A stretch of DNA of 64,000 nucleotides, from the NCBI GenBank assembly GCA_016288215.1, contig JAEEYQ010000041.1, positions 62,001-126,000 on the forward strand, written 5' to 3'. A model generated the notes under the pieces. That model was not told where the DNA came from. It worked only from the letters and a program-made list of their open reading frames with translations, and did no database searches. A program made the position numbers and the translations under genes. Below are positions 15,657-24,245 of the stretch, in pieces. The DNA comes from Lentisphaeria bacterium (lineage in GTDB: Bacteria > Verrucomicrobiota > Lentisphaeria > Oligosphaerales > Oligosphaeraceae). The first letter of the stretch is position 1; each line of letters starts with the position of its first letter.

Positions 15657-16891
15657 TTTTTCAACAAATTAGCGGCCTGAATGGGGTCGAAGCCTGTGAA
15701 GTGACGGGCGGCCTCAATGCAGAGGAGCAGGGAGGGGGAGTATTTGCCGGCGGAGGGCAAGATCTTGCGGGTCAAGGGGTTGACTTCCTGTCCGAAATCG
15801 CCGTCGCTGTCGATGAGCACGCGGCCCCATTCGCCCAACAGCTTCTCCAGCTCGTCGGGCCGGTTGTATTCCTTCAGCCAGATGACGGCTCGGAGGGCGG
15901 TGTTGGCCTGGGCGTTGGCTCCCCAGCAGTTTTGGGGGCACGAGGCGACAAAGGCGGGGTCGGAGATGGAGATGGCGGGATAGGGGAACGGGGTGTCAAA
16001 CTCCTGCGGATTCTCAAAATAGCGGGCGTAGATGCGGTCGAAATCCTTCTGGTCCAGAACATGGTTGAGGAAGATGCGGGTGATGTGCTCCGTGCGGTAT
16101 TTGCGGAGGCCTTGGGGGCTACGGTCATAGTAGAAGTCCGTCTCCTCATCGTAGAGGAGCTCCTGCATTTTCGCCTTGAGGGCGGCGGCGTCCTGCCGCC
16201 AGCGGGCGGCCTCTTCCGGTTTCCCAAGTCGTTCCGCCAGAGCGGCTAATGCGATTCGGTCGCCGTAGCGGGTCGCGGAGAGGTCGGCGGCGATGAGGGG
16301 CATGCAGGGGAGGTTGGGCATGTTGTTGGCGTCGTTTTCAGGGCAGGAGTGGGGGATGCCGCCGTCGATGACGCGGGGGCTGTTGTCATGGCCGGTGTCG
16401 TATTCGCAGTACATTTCCACGAGTCCAGTTCCGCTGCGGTCCCGATGCCGACGGAACCATTGGTCGTAGCGGCAGCCGACGTCGTAGATGCGGCGGAAAT
16501 CCTCCTCTGGCCGATGGGCCTTCTCCGCGATGGCGACAGCGCCTCGCACAAAGGAGAAGACCGTCTGGACTTGCCAGTAGACAGCGGGGGCCTTGAAGAA
16601 GCCGCCGACGGGATCCCGCGGCAGACAGAAGGGCAGAAGACCGTCCTCCCGCTGACGGCGGAGAAAGAGCTCCGTGGTCGCCCATGCGTTCTCCGGCGCG
16701 TATTCCGCCAAAAACATGGCGTCTTGATTATGCTCCAGCCAGGTGCCCGCATAGGTGGCTCCCACCAGCAGAACCGGAACGTCGACGATGGTGGAGGAAT
16801 GCAGATTCTCCGTCAAAAGGATTTTAACGGCCCTATGGGCAAGGTCATTGAGGGCTTTCAGGTCGTCGGAGGTGAAATTTGGAGTGCGCAT
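15650..16891 (-). CDS. Glycoside hydrolase of the GH63/trehalase-like (alpha/alpha)6 type
   Basis: 413 aa, no signal peptide. The protein is all-helical in pattern and carries motifs of the mannosylglycerate-hydrolase-like/GH63 C-terminal fold: CEYDTGHDNSPRVIDGG (acid plus DNSPR), GKPEEAARWRQDAAALKAKM followed by LYDEETDFYYDRS, and NCWGANAQANTALRAV near the C-terminus. These enzymes cleave alpha-linked glucose, mannose or related sugars by inversion. It follows the MFS gene at 17133 and precedes the HPr and rhamnosidase-like genes, so a sugar-utilisation set is likely. Start 16891 has an AGGA eight bases upstream. Substrate cannot be assigned. Confidence 0.75.
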   Translation of the reverse strand: MRTPNFTSDDLKALNDLAHRAVKILLTENLHSSTIVDVPVLLVGATYAGTWLEHNQDAMFLAEYAPENAWATTELFLRRQREDGLLPFCLPRDPVGGFFKAPAVYWQVQTVFSFVRGAVAIAEKAHRPEEDFRRIYDVGCRYDQWFRRHRDRSGTGLVEMYCEYDTGHDNSPRVIDGGIPHSCPENDANNMPNLPCMPLIAADLSATRYGDRIALAALAERLGKPEEAARWRQDAAALKAKMQELLYDEETDFYYDRSPQGLRKYRTEHITRIFLNHVLDQKDFDRIYARYFENPQEFDTPFPYPAISISDPAFVASCPQNCWGANAQANTALRAVIWLKEYNRPDELEKLLGEWGRVLIDSDGDFGQEVNPLTRKILPSAGKYSPSLLLCIEAARHFTGFDPIQAANLLKNA

Positions 16892-16973
16892 GGAAAGGAT
16901 CCTGAACGGTTGGCATGAAAAAACGAATCAAAACCCAATATACAATACCGCCGTTTATGAAAAACTCCAGCGC

Positions 16974-16996
16974 ATAATATATATATGGTATATAAA
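16974..16996. repeat. ATATGGTATA boundary element, copy 2
   Basis: Core ATATGGTATA at 16983-16992 inside an alternating A/T run, in the 241-base gap between two minus-strand genes. About 85 bases upstream of the glycosidase start at 16891. Confidence 0.55.
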
Positions 16997-17132
16997 AGCA
17001 AGTTCCATGCCAATTTTTTGCTTACGATCTCGCTGTCGACCGATTTTTCATCGATTTTTCATCAGGACTCCAATGGGCTGAATTACCGTCACACCTCTTG
17101 CCTGGCGGGATGGGTGCTGCATCGCAAAATTC

Positions 17133-18374
17133 CTAATTCCTTATGGTTCTTGGACTTGCGCGTTTGACGACGGGAAGGAAGAGGGGAGTGGAGAGAAAGG
17201 CGAAGGCCCCGCCGACGATAAAGACGGCGGAGATGCCACCGATGTTCATGACGGCGCCGCCGATGGTGGAGGCCAAAATGCCGCCGACGGCGAAGGCGGT
17301 GGTGGCGATGCCAAAGGCCAGGCCCCGCTTGTCGCGTGGCGTTTGGATGGTCAGCAGCTTCTGAAGCAGGGGCTGAATGGCGCCGGCGATGAAATAGCAG
17401 AGGGTGCGGCTTCCCATGAAGAGCCATAGGTTGTCAAAGACGCCTTGGAGAAGGGTGAACACGCCAGTCCCGAAGAGGATGGGCAGGATGAGGCGGGGTG
17501 GAGGAATCCGATCCACCAGACGGCCGATGATGACGCCAGAGAGGATGGCACCAGCGCCGACGGCGAAGCTGACGATGCCTGTCCAGTAGTCGGCGCTCTG
17601 TTGGGAGGTCAGCTGTTCCACCCGCAGGGCGACGAAGGGCAGGTCCGTCCGGCGGATGAGGGCGTTCATGACAAAGAGGCCAAGGAGCATCCATGCCATG
17701 GGGGGAAGCAGGAGGCGGCGTTGGGGGCGTGGGGCATTCGCCGTTTGCGGAGTCTGCGCGGCGGCGGTGTCGATGGTGTCGATGGTGTCGATGGTGTCGT
17801 TGCTGCCCTTGTCTTCGGTGAACAGGATGAAGAATCCGGCCAGAAGATACATGGCGCCGCAGAGCCAGAAGGCGGCGCGGTGGCTGTAGTAGTGGATGAT
17901 GAGGCCGCCGGCCAGGTTGCCGAGCATGGAGCCGGAGAAATAGGCGGAGAGCAGCAGGCCTTGCGCGAAGCCGAGGCGCTCCAGCGGGGTGTTGCGGGCG
18001 ATCATCATCTGAGAGGCGGCCGTGGTGCCCGCCAAAAAGGCGGTGGTGAATCGAAGGAGCGCAAGTGTCACGGGGGAAGAGACATGGGCCATCATGGGCC
18101 AGAACAAGGCGGAGAGAAACGTGCCCCGAAGCAGCATGACCTTCATGCCGTAGCGGTCCCCCAGCCATCCCCAGAGGGGATTGGCGATGCCGTAGCCCAG
18201 AAACCCCATGATGCTGTATAGGGAGATGTAGAAGGGCAGTCCCGTCTCCTCCGTCAAGCCCAGGCCGGTTTTCATGAACAGGGGGATGAAGGGGTTCATG
18301 GCGTCAAAGCCGGCCATCACCATCAGCTGGGAGCAGCTGAGCATGATGACGTTTCGTTTCCAATTGGCGCTCAT
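17133..18374 (-). CDS. Major facilitator superfamily transporter
   Basis: 413 aa with twelve hydrophobic segments and the MFS loop 2-3 motif GYGIANPLWGWLGDRYGMK (G-X3-D-R-Y-G). The second half repeats a degenerate version (GVIIGRLVDRIPPPR). The middle cytoplasmic loop holds a threefold DTI repeat encoded by a perfect 9-bp tandem repeat. Overall it looks like the multidrug/sugar-efflux branch (TCR/Tet- or MdtG-like) rather than a sugar-proton symporter; the surrounding glycosidases would instead suggest sugar import, so the direction is uncertain. The ribosome-binding site before ATG 18374 is weak. Confidence 0.87.
   Translation of the reverse strand: MSANWKRNVIMLSCSQLMVMAGFDAMNPFIPLFMKTGLGLTEETGLPFYISLYSIMGFLGYGIANPLWGWLGDRYGMKVMLLRGTFLSALFWPMMAHVSSPVTLALLRFTTAFLAGTTAASQMMIARNTPLERLGFAQGLLLSAYFSGSMLGNLAGGLIIHYYSHRAAFWLCGAMYLLAGFFILFTEDKGSNDTIDTIDTIDTAAAQTPQTANAPRPQRRLLLPPMAWMLLGLFVMNALIRRTDLPFVALRVEQLTSQQSADYWTGIVSFAVGAGAILSGVIIGRLVDRIPPPRLILPILFGTGVFTLLQGVFDNLWLFMGSRTLCYFIAGAIQPLLQKLLTIQTPRDKRGLAFGIATTAFAVGGILASTIGGAVMNIGGISAVFIVGGAFAFLSTPLFLPVVKRASPRTIRN
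17767..17802. repeat. Four-unit 9-bp tandem repeat inside the MFS gene
   Basis: GTGTCGATG is repeated three times exactly, then once with one change. The unit is a multiple of three, so length changes would add or remove Asp-Thr-Ile triplets in the central loop without a frameshift. Confidence 0.85.
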
Positions 18375-18401
18375 GGCGTTAAGGAGTGCCCGAAGGATTG
18401 G

Positions 18402-20201
18402 TCACTCGCCAAACTGGAAGGTGCCGAACAGGTTGTGGCTCAAGAAGCCGCGCTTCATGGAAGTCCAGCTGGACAATTCTTTCTGCGGCGCGTTCTGGCG
18501 CGCGAAATTGCCGTGAAGCTTAGTGCCTCCCGCCGGCGCCGCCATGCCAAGGGACGCCCATGGGACGCATGCCTCCACGAGCCATGCGTCTTCGGTCTTG
18601 GAGGTGGCGCACTGCCATTTGGGGTTGAAACCGGCGTCCACGTGCGAATCGTGGATGCCGTCCCATGTGGTGCCGTTGGGGTCCACGATCAGATGAATGA
18701 AGGGAATGGTGCTTTCGGGGCTGCAGGCCAGGAAGAACTCGAAATCGTCTCCATGCCAGATGGTATCCGTGTCGTGTTTGGGGGTGGCGGTTTTGAGTTT
18801 GTCCATGTTCGGTTCATTGCATACGGCGGTGAAATACAGGTTCTCTTGGTCGAACATGACGCGGACGGTGGTTTTCCCTTTGGGCTCCTTGCCCATCTCC
18901 TTTCCCACGAGAGTCAGGGGCTTCAGGACGGTGGCCAAAGCCCATGCGTCGTCATTCAGCTGGCCGTCGATGGTGGGCAAGGGGGTGCCGGCGGGGAGTC
19001 GGCGGATTTCCGCTGTGGGAATGATGGCTTTGTTGCGGAAGTCCTCCGCCTCCTTCTCCTTCGCCCGCTGGATAATGGCGTCCATGGTGTATCCAAGTCC
19101 TTCTCCAGCAGAGACTTTTCCCTTGGCGGCGACAATGGCGTCCTCCGCCCCCGCTGGCAGGTTCCAATCGCTCCACCAGTTCATCTTCTCGCTGTAGCAC
19201 CAGACGTAGCGGTCGGTGGTGGAGAGAGCCCAGAAGATGTTGTGCACGAACCACATCCGCCGTTCGTCAGGAGTCATGAACTGGCAGAAGGAGGCAAAGG
19301 GGCTGTATTCGAAATAATAATCGACGTAGAGGGACTGGCCGACCTGGACCTGGTTGTGGTACTTGACCTGGTTCTCCGCCGCGACCAGCAGCTTGCCGCT
19401 TTGGCGAACCTGATGGTATTCTGTGAAATAGGGCTCCGCCTTCGAGTAGTAGTAGGCGTTTTCGTTGCCGTCGACAATCTGCGCCTGAGGCGACGCGACA
19501 TCCAGCATGCCGTTGAGGAAGGCGGGAAGGAAGGCATAGTACATGTTCATGAGATTGTGTTCCCGCACGGCGGGATCCATGGGTTTGGTCAGGTTGGCGA
19601 AATAACTGAGCTGGAAGAATGTAAGTATCGTCAAGCCAGGAAGTTCTGATTCAAATGCCTGCATGAGCTGCGCTCCGCGCTGCCGCACTTTGGCCTCGTA
19701 TTCCGCAAAGCTCTTCTCGTTGCGGTGGGCGGCCGTCGTATAGCTCCATGGATTGGTGCCGTAGGGCTCATGGTCCAGGCAGATGCCGACGCAGCGGGCC
19801 AGTTTGGCGGCATGGGCCATCAGCTTGGCCCGCGCAAGGATGTTCTCCCAATGCTCGTCGTTGAACCAGTCCTGCTCTGACGCGGAAAGCATAATGAGAA
19901 AGTTGTCGGTGAATTTCTCCCATTGGATGTTCTGGCACGCTTTGAAGTCCGCTTCAAATTGGGCGGGATCCGGCTTGTCGAAGTCAAAGACTTTCATGCC
20001 GCTGTCCAGCTTGAAGATGATGCCGTCGAAGGGGCGCTTCTCCATCTGACGGATGTTCTCCGCCACATAAGTGGCGAAGGGGCAGTCCCATCCGTATTCA
20101 ATCAGCTTTTTCTCCAACGCCGCTTTCGTCGAAGCCGTGTTCTGCGCCATGGCTGAACCGATGAGGGCAAATGCCAAAAGACCGATTTGAATTGATTTCA
20201 T
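18402..20201 (-). CDS. Secreted glycosidase-like protein with C-terminal family 9-like carbohydrate-binding domain
   Basis: 599 aa. Signal peptide residues 1-19 (MKSIQIGLLAFALIGSAMAQ). Residues 30-380 look like a TIM-barrel hydrolase domain: FDGIIFKLDSG, CVGICLDHEPYGTNPW, LLVAAENQVKYHNQ and YVWCYSEKMNWW; candidate acids are in LDHEPYG and the later SEKMNW. From about 415 there is a CBM9-like domain (PTIDGQLNDDAWALAT, VRVMFDQENLYFTAVC, DFEFFLACSPESTIPFIHLIVDPNG). Such domains bind sugar ends or help place hydrolases on polysaccharide. GGAG eight bases before ATG 20201 supports the start. The MFS gene follows by 27 bases, probably in one operon. Substrate unknown. Confidence 0.75.
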   Translation of the reverse strand: MKSIQIGLLAFALIGSAMAQNTASTKAALEKKLIEYGWDCPFATYVAENIRQMEKRPFDGIIFKLDSGMKVFDFDKPDPAQFEADFKACQNIQWEKFTDNFLIMLSASEQDWFNDEHWENILARAKLMAHAAKLARCVGICLDHEPYGTNPWSYTTAAHRNEKSFAEYEAKVRQRGAQLMQAFESELPGLTILTFFQLSYFANLTKPMDPAVREHNLMNMYYAFLPAFLNGMLDVASPQAQIVDGNENAYYYSKAEPYFTEYHQVRQSGKLLVAAENQVKYHNQVQVGQSLYVDYYFEYSPFASFCQFMTPDERRMWFVHNIFWALSTTDRYVWCYSEKMNWWSDWNLPAGAEDAIVAAKGKVSAGEGLGYTMDAIIQRAKEKEAEDFRNKAIIPTAEIRRLPAGTPLPTIDGQLNDDAWALATVLKPLTLVGKEMGKEPKGKTTVRVMFDQENLYFTAVCNEPNMDKLKTATPKHDTDTIWHGDDFEFFLACSPESTIPFIHLIVDPNGTTWDGIHDSHVDAGFNPKWQCATSKTEDAWLVEACVPWASLGMAAPAGGTKLHGNFARQNAPQKELSSWTSMKRGFLSHNLFGTFQFGE

Positions 20202-20230
20202 GAGGCAAGCTCCATGAGAGGGAATATCTG

Positions 20231-20320
20231 TTAGGAATTAGGAATTAGAAATTAGAAATTAGGAATTAAGAATTAGAAGTTGGAAGTTGGAAGTTGGAAT
20301 TAGGAATTAGGAAGTTGGAT
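20231..20320. repeat. Degenerate heptamer array (GGAATTA / GGAAGTT)
   Basis: About twelve seven-base units, first TTAGGAA/ATTAGAA-type, then GTTGGAA, in a 90-base stretch between the gene starting at 20201 and lplA. Single relics of the same unit occur at 2005, 11505 and 17125. It is a simple-sequence expansion, not a CRISPR, as there are no spacers. Confidence 0.8.
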
Positions 20321-20350
20321 AGGGTTTGTGGCGTTTTCTGCGGCGTTTTC

Positions 20351-20392
20351 TGAATTCATTTGCATTCAATATATTACATTAACTTGCAATGG
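20351..20392. repeat. TAACATATTG-type boundary motif overlapping the lplA stop
   Basis: On the minus strand it reads GTAATATATTGAATGCAAAT, a close variant of the palindrome found at 55146-55186. It covers the lplA 3' end and lies about 160 bases upstream of the gene starting at 20201. Confidence 0.4.
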
Positions 20393-21380
20393 ACACAAGT
20401 TCCGCCAGCTCAGCCGCCGTGATGCCACCAATCCATTCATGAATTGGCAGGGTGTTCAGGAAGGTCTCCATGGACTGTCGTCGAGGGCATTGCCCCACAA
20501 TGTGTTCCACCAGCCCCTCAATGGGATGGGTTCCGAAGAAATCACCCGTGAAGCGCAGGTCGGCGATGCGATTCTGGCGGACATTGAATTCGGCGTGGAC
20601 GGTTCCCGCGCCGCAATGAATGCGATTGTGGACCTCGTAGTCCAGATGGGAGCCGAAGTTCCACTCCCAGGTGCGGTATTTGCTGGCCGCCAGCGCCTCC
20701 GCCCCCTGCCGCAGGGCCTCCGGAACCTCGTCAAAGGCCTGAGCACCAAAATGTTCCACCGCCGTCTGCTTTAGGGATTCCAAAAATTCCGCCATGGTCA
20801 TGTTCTGCCGTTCCGGCGGCAGCATCTCCTTCAGGTTACCCACTCTGGCCCGAACGGATTTGATGCCCTTGGAGAGAATCTTCTCCGGATCCGGCTTCAG
20901 CGCAAGGGAAAGGATGTCCAAATCCGTGTCGAAGAGCAGGGTGCCATGGAACAGCGTGTGGTCTTTCGGCACACTGCGCGCACAGCCGGAGACCTTGCGG
21001 CCATTGGCCAGAATGTCATTGCGGCCAGAAAACTCCGCCTGTATTCCAAGTTGTTGCAGCGCAAGGACTACGGGGGAGACAAAGGTAGCGGCGGAAGCCG
21101 GGCCCCATTCCCGCTCCAACGAGATGCAGCTGTAGTTCACGTTGCCCAAATCATGGTACACGGCTCCCCCGCCCGTGATGCGGCGGACAACCTGAATGCC
21201 GCGGGAGGCCACAAATGCCTCGTCAATCTCCGCCGCCGTGTTCTGATGACAACCCACAATGACGGAAGGCGCATTCTGCCATAGCATGAACACAGGCTCC
21301 GTCGCCTGCCGCGCGAGCAGTTCCTCAAGGGCCAAATTGAAAGTCGGATCTGTTGACGAAAGGCTATAAAGTATTGTCAT
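20379..21380 (-). CDS. lplA: Lipoate--protein ligase A
   Basis: 333 aa, normal LplA length. It activates lipoate with ATP and attaches it to lipoyl domains of dehydrogenase complexes or GcvH in the cytoplasm. Diagnostic segments are RRITGGGAVYHDLGNVNYS (lipoate/ATP pocket), GRNDILANGRKVSGCARSV and FHGTLLFDTDL with the adenylate-binding lysine region. The C-terminal accessory domain is present (FNVRQNRIADLRFTGDFF). AAGGA lies eight bases before ATG 21380. The acyl-CoA synthetase gene upstream is 36 bases away; whether they share a transcript is not clear. Free-lipoate scavenging would fit a gut lifestyle. Confidence 0.93.
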   Translation of the reverse strand: MTILYSLSSTDPTFNLALEELLARQATEPVFMLWQNAPSVIVGCHQNTAAEIDEAFVASRGIQVVRRITGGGAVYHDLGNVNYSCISLEREWGPASAATFVSPVVLALQQLGIQAEFSGRNDILANGRKVSGCARSVPKDHTLFHGTLLFDTDLDILSLALKPDPEKILSKGIKSVRARVGNLKEMLPPERQNMTMAEFLESLKQTAVEHFGAQAFDEVPEALRQGAEALAASKYRTWEWNFGSHLDYEVHNRIHCGAGTVHAEFNVRQNRIADLRFTGDFFGTHPIEGLVEHIVGQCPRRQSMETFLNTLPIHEWIGGITAAELAELVSIAS

Positions 21381-21416
21381 GCCGATCCTTGAATGCTAAT
21401 CATCAATTGCAAATCG

Positions 21417-23252
21417 CTAATTGACGACTTGGCCGTCTTTGAGCTCAGCGACTTTCTTCAGGCTTTCCTGCACTTTGGAGCTGGCGATGCCGATGTCATG
21501 CTTGGTGGCGACCTCTTCGCCATTGCTCCGCAGGAACTCCTCAATTTCCTTCTTGTAGGCCTCCATGATCTTGTATCGACGGACCTTAAGGCTGCCGGTC
21601 AGCATGCCGTTGTCCATGGTGAAATCCGGAAGGATGAGCACATCCTTTGGCTTCTGATAGGCGGCCAGATGGGAGGTTCGCTGCTGCACATCTTCCCGAA
21701 CCCGCTTCTTCAGCTCCTCCTCCGACAGTTTTCGGGCGGCCTCATCATTCACATTCACAAGGACATAGACATTCTTGCACTTCTCGCCGATGACCATGGC
21801 CTCCGTAATCAGCGGAGATTGTTTCACGGCGTCCTCCACATGTTCCGGATGCAGCTTTTCGCCGCCGATGAGGACAATCATGTTGCCCATCCGGCCATGG
21901 ATGTAGATGAAGCCGTCCTTGTCGCAGTGGCCCACGTCCCCTGTGTTCAGCCAGCCATCCTTCATGGTCTTTGCGCTGGCATCCGTGTGGCGCCAATAGC
22001 CCTTCATGACGCAGTCGCCTTTCACAAGTAGCTGACCATGAAGGTCTTTGCCCAAGTTTCCGTCCTCGTCCATGAACGTGTAGTCGCCGCCGTGTTCAGG
22101 CAGCAGCCAAGGGAAGACCTTTCCCGTGCTGCCCAGACGGTGCATTTCGGGCAGGTTGGCGCTGATGACAGGGGAGGTTTCCGTAAGGCCGTAGCCCACC
22201 ACCACCAGAACTCCCATGAACTTGAAGAAGATCTGCAGCTCCAGGTCCAGCGGGGCGCCGCCGCAGACGATGCAGCGCAGTTTGCCGCCGAAGGCCTTGC
22301 GGAACTGGCGGAAGACCAGAGGGTCGTAGAAGCAGTGATGGGTCACCATGCGCAGGATGCCGCCGTCCAGCCGAGACTCCGCCGTGAAGATGCGGGACGC
22401 ATTGTAGATGGCCTTCTCGATGAGGGCTTTCTTGCGGGGAGGCTGGCTCTCGATTTGCTTGTCAATGCCCATCTTGACGGTTTCCACCACCCTCGGGACC
22501 GCCAGCATCAAATCAGGCTGATAGGCGGCCAGGTTTCGGCGGAAGTCCTTCATGTCCTTCGGCACGGCACAGACGCCCCCCGCCATCAACGGACAGAGCA
22601 TCTCGCACACGAGAGCAAAGCTATGCCAATACGGCAGAAGGGAAATCAGCCGCTCCCCCTCCTCGAATTTGAAGGCGCTGAATGCCCAATAAGCGTTGGT
22701 CCACAGGTTCCGATGGGTCAGCATGACCCCTTTGGGCATGCCTGTGGAGCCACTGGTGTAGATCAGAGTGGACACCGCGTCCAATTCCGTGTCGCTGGCT
22801 GGCACGTCCGCCGCCGCGGGCTCGCCACAAGGGGGCATGTCCGCCAAATTGATCACGGGGACACCGCCGCTGCACTCCTCCACCTTTTTCAGAAAATGGT
22901 TGTCGGCAATAATCAGCTTCGGATCCGCGTCCTTCAGGATGAAGCTCATCTCCACGGTGCCTAATGTCTCGCACACAGGCACCGCAATGGCTCCCATGTG
23001 CCAGCAGGCGTGGAAAAAGGGAAAGTGCTCCAAGCACTTTGTGCTGATCATCGCCACCCGGTCCCCCTGCGTGACGCCATGCTCTTCATAGAAATGGCGC
23101 CACGCCAGCACTTGTGTGCGTAACTGGTTGTAACTCAAGAACTTAAGCTCTGAGCCATCCATCTGGGCCAGGGCGTGGGCAGAACCGCTGCGGGCACACC
23201 ATTCGTCAAAACAGGCCCCCAGATTCTTCTTCATCACCCATGCTTCCGCCAT
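21417..23252 (-). CDS. Long-chain fatty acid--CoA ligase (AMP-binding family)
   Basis: 611 aa from ATG 23252, chosen because GGAGG stands seven bases upstream; an in-frame start at 23315 lacks a ribosome-binding site and adds a non-conserved Cys-rich leader. The adenylate-forming signature is YTSGSTGMPKGVMLTHRN, followed by GYGLTETSPVISAN, GWLNTGDVGHCDKDGFIYIHGR and the C-terminal lysine segment. The product fits the FadD15-like long-chain acyl-CoA synthetases that lack membrane anchors. It activates fatty acids for phospholipid synthesis or oxidation. Genes for rpsT (upstream) and lplA (downstream) are housekeeping neighbours. Chain-length preference cannot be read from sequence. Confidence 0.9.
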   Translation of the reverse strand: MAEAWVMKKNLGACFDEWCARSGSAHALAQMDGSELKFLSYNQLRTQVLAWRHFYEEHGVTQGDRVAMISTKCLEHFPFFHACWHMGAIAVPVCETLGTVEMSFILKDADPKLIIADNHFLKKVEECSGGVPVINLADMPPCGEPAAADVPASDTELDAVSTLIYTSGSTGMPKGVMLTHRNLWTNAYWAFSAFKFEEGERLISLLPYWHSFALVCEMLCPLMAGGVCAVPKDMKDFRRNLAAYQPDLMLAVPRVVETVKMGIDKQIESQPPRKKALIEKAIYNASRIFTAESRLDGGILRMVTHHCFYDPLVFRQFRKAFGGKLRCIVCGGAPLDLELQIFFKFMGVLVVVGYGLTETSPVISANLPEMHRLGSTGKVFPWLLPEHGGDYTFMDEDGNLGKDLHGQLLVKGDCVMKGYWRHTDASAKTMKDGWLNTGDVGHCDKDGFIYIHGRMGNMIVLIGGEKLHPEHVEDAVKQSPLITEAMVIGEKCKNVYVLVNVNDEAARKLSEEELKKRVREDVQQRTSHLAAYQKPKDVLILPDFTMDNGMLTGSLKVRRYKIMEAYKKEIEEFLRSNGEEVATKHDIGIASSKVQESLKKVAELKDGQVVN

Positions 23253-23372
23253 GCTTTTCCTCCAGCAAGACCCTTGCGTATAGGGCATTACACAATAAAG
23301 GCACCAAGCCCGCATAGAACTTGATGCCCCTTCGTCTTGTCGCTAGTTCCTAACGACTCCCACGCTACTCGT

Positions 23373-23636
23373 CTAGGCCATCTTCGCCACACGGGCGGCC
23401 AGACGCTGTTTCTTGCGGTCCGCCTTGTTGGCATGGATGACGCCCTTCTTCGCGGCCTTGTCCAGCTCAGAATAGCATTTGGACAGCAGCGCCTGCACGG
23501 CTTCCTTGTTGCCGGCGGCGATGCCTTCGTCCAGACGGTTCTCGCTGGTGCGGACACGGGACTTGCGCATGCGGTTGATCAGATTGCGTTTCTTGCTCTG
23601 CCGTAATCTCTTGGCAGCAGATTTGATGTTTGGCAT
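23373..23636 (-). CDS. rpsT: 30S ribosomal protein S20
   Basis: 87 aa, strongly basic, helical. It begins MPNIKSAAKRLRQSKKRNLIN and has the conserved KAAKKGVIHANKADRKKQRL segment. S20 binds 16S rRNA in the small subunit. GGAAG lies about ten bases before ATG 23636. It is transcribed divergently from the plus-strand genes that begin at 23878 and is followed by the acyl-CoA synthetase gene 120 bases later. Confidence 0.97.
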   Translation of the reverse strand: MPNIKSAAKRLRQSKKRNLINRMRKSRVRTSENRLDEGIAAGNKEAVQALLSKCYSELDKAAKKGVIHANKADRKKQRLAARVAKMA

Positions 23637-23827
23637 AGTTGGAACTCTTCCTTTGATGCTCTATCGTATTCAAAACACATAAATGACATATTTTCACAAA
23701 TTTGAAAGATATAATATGGCACGGATTTTTCAAAAGTCAATTCGCCACGGTGCCCTTTCTCCTGTCATTGATGGAATCGGCGGGTCATCCATGTGGAAAC
23801 GGTAAGAGCGAAATCTGAAAAAGCAGT

Positions 23828-23855
23828 GATATAGTATAAGTGGTATATATAGAGG
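23828..23855. repeat. Boundary element related to ATATGGTATA
   Basis: Contains GTGGTATATATAGAGG, ending 22 bases before ATG 23878. It differs from the core by one base pair and is the only copy of this type in a divergent promoter region (rpsT minus, next gene plus). Confidence 0.45.
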
Positions 23856-23877
23856 TCGTGGTCTTGAAGGACATGCC

Positions 23878-24174
23878 ATGAAAGCCATCAACACCAGCAC
23901 ATTCAATTTCCCCAATGTCATCATCAATGATTTCCTCTATGTGGACAAGACGGCCGTCATCGCCAAACTCGTGCAACCCAAGATAGGGGAATATTTCCTC
24001 TTTTTCGAGTTCAAGCTGAACAAGGCTGCCCGCAAGACCGTCGGCCAGATCATGGACCGCCGTTACGTTGAGAAGTTCATGGGAAGCGGCCTTCCCATCG
24101 TCTGTGTCGGCGCCAACTTCAATGCGAAAAAAAGCCAGCTGGACAGCTGGAAGGAATTGGAAATCAGCCATTAA
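23878..24174 (+). CDS. Internally deleted AAA-ATPase-like/PD-(D/E)XK nuclease protein (remnant)
   Basis: 98 aa open frame. Residues 1-35 match the N-terminus of the AAA-ATPase-like family common in gut anaerobes (FPNVIINDFLYVDKTAVIAKLV). Residues 40-95 match that family's C-terminal PD-(D/E)XK nuclease domain (YFLFFEFKLNKAARKTVGQI, then PIVCVGANFNAKK). Family members are about 500-600 aa; the roughly 400 residues between, including Walker A and B, are absent, yet the reading frame is kept. This is best read as an in-frame deletion remnant. The EFK of the nuclease motif survives. An SIS isomerase gene begins 72 bases downstream. Probably non-functional, although expression cannot be excluded. 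Confidence 0.72.
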   Translation: MKAINTSTFNFPNVIINDFLYVDKTAVIAKLVQPKIGEYFLFFEFKLNKAARKTVGQIMDRRYVEKFMGSGLPIVCVGANFNAKKSQLDSWKELEISH

Positions 24175-24245
24175 TGGCGTGCCTCTGACCTTTGGCGACG
24201 GTTCCGCGACAATCAAAATCCATATCCAATCACAGGAGATTTCAC

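Noticed and set aside
20231-20320. CRISPR array
   Set aside because: Units are contiguous heptamers with no spacers, and no cas genes are in the window.
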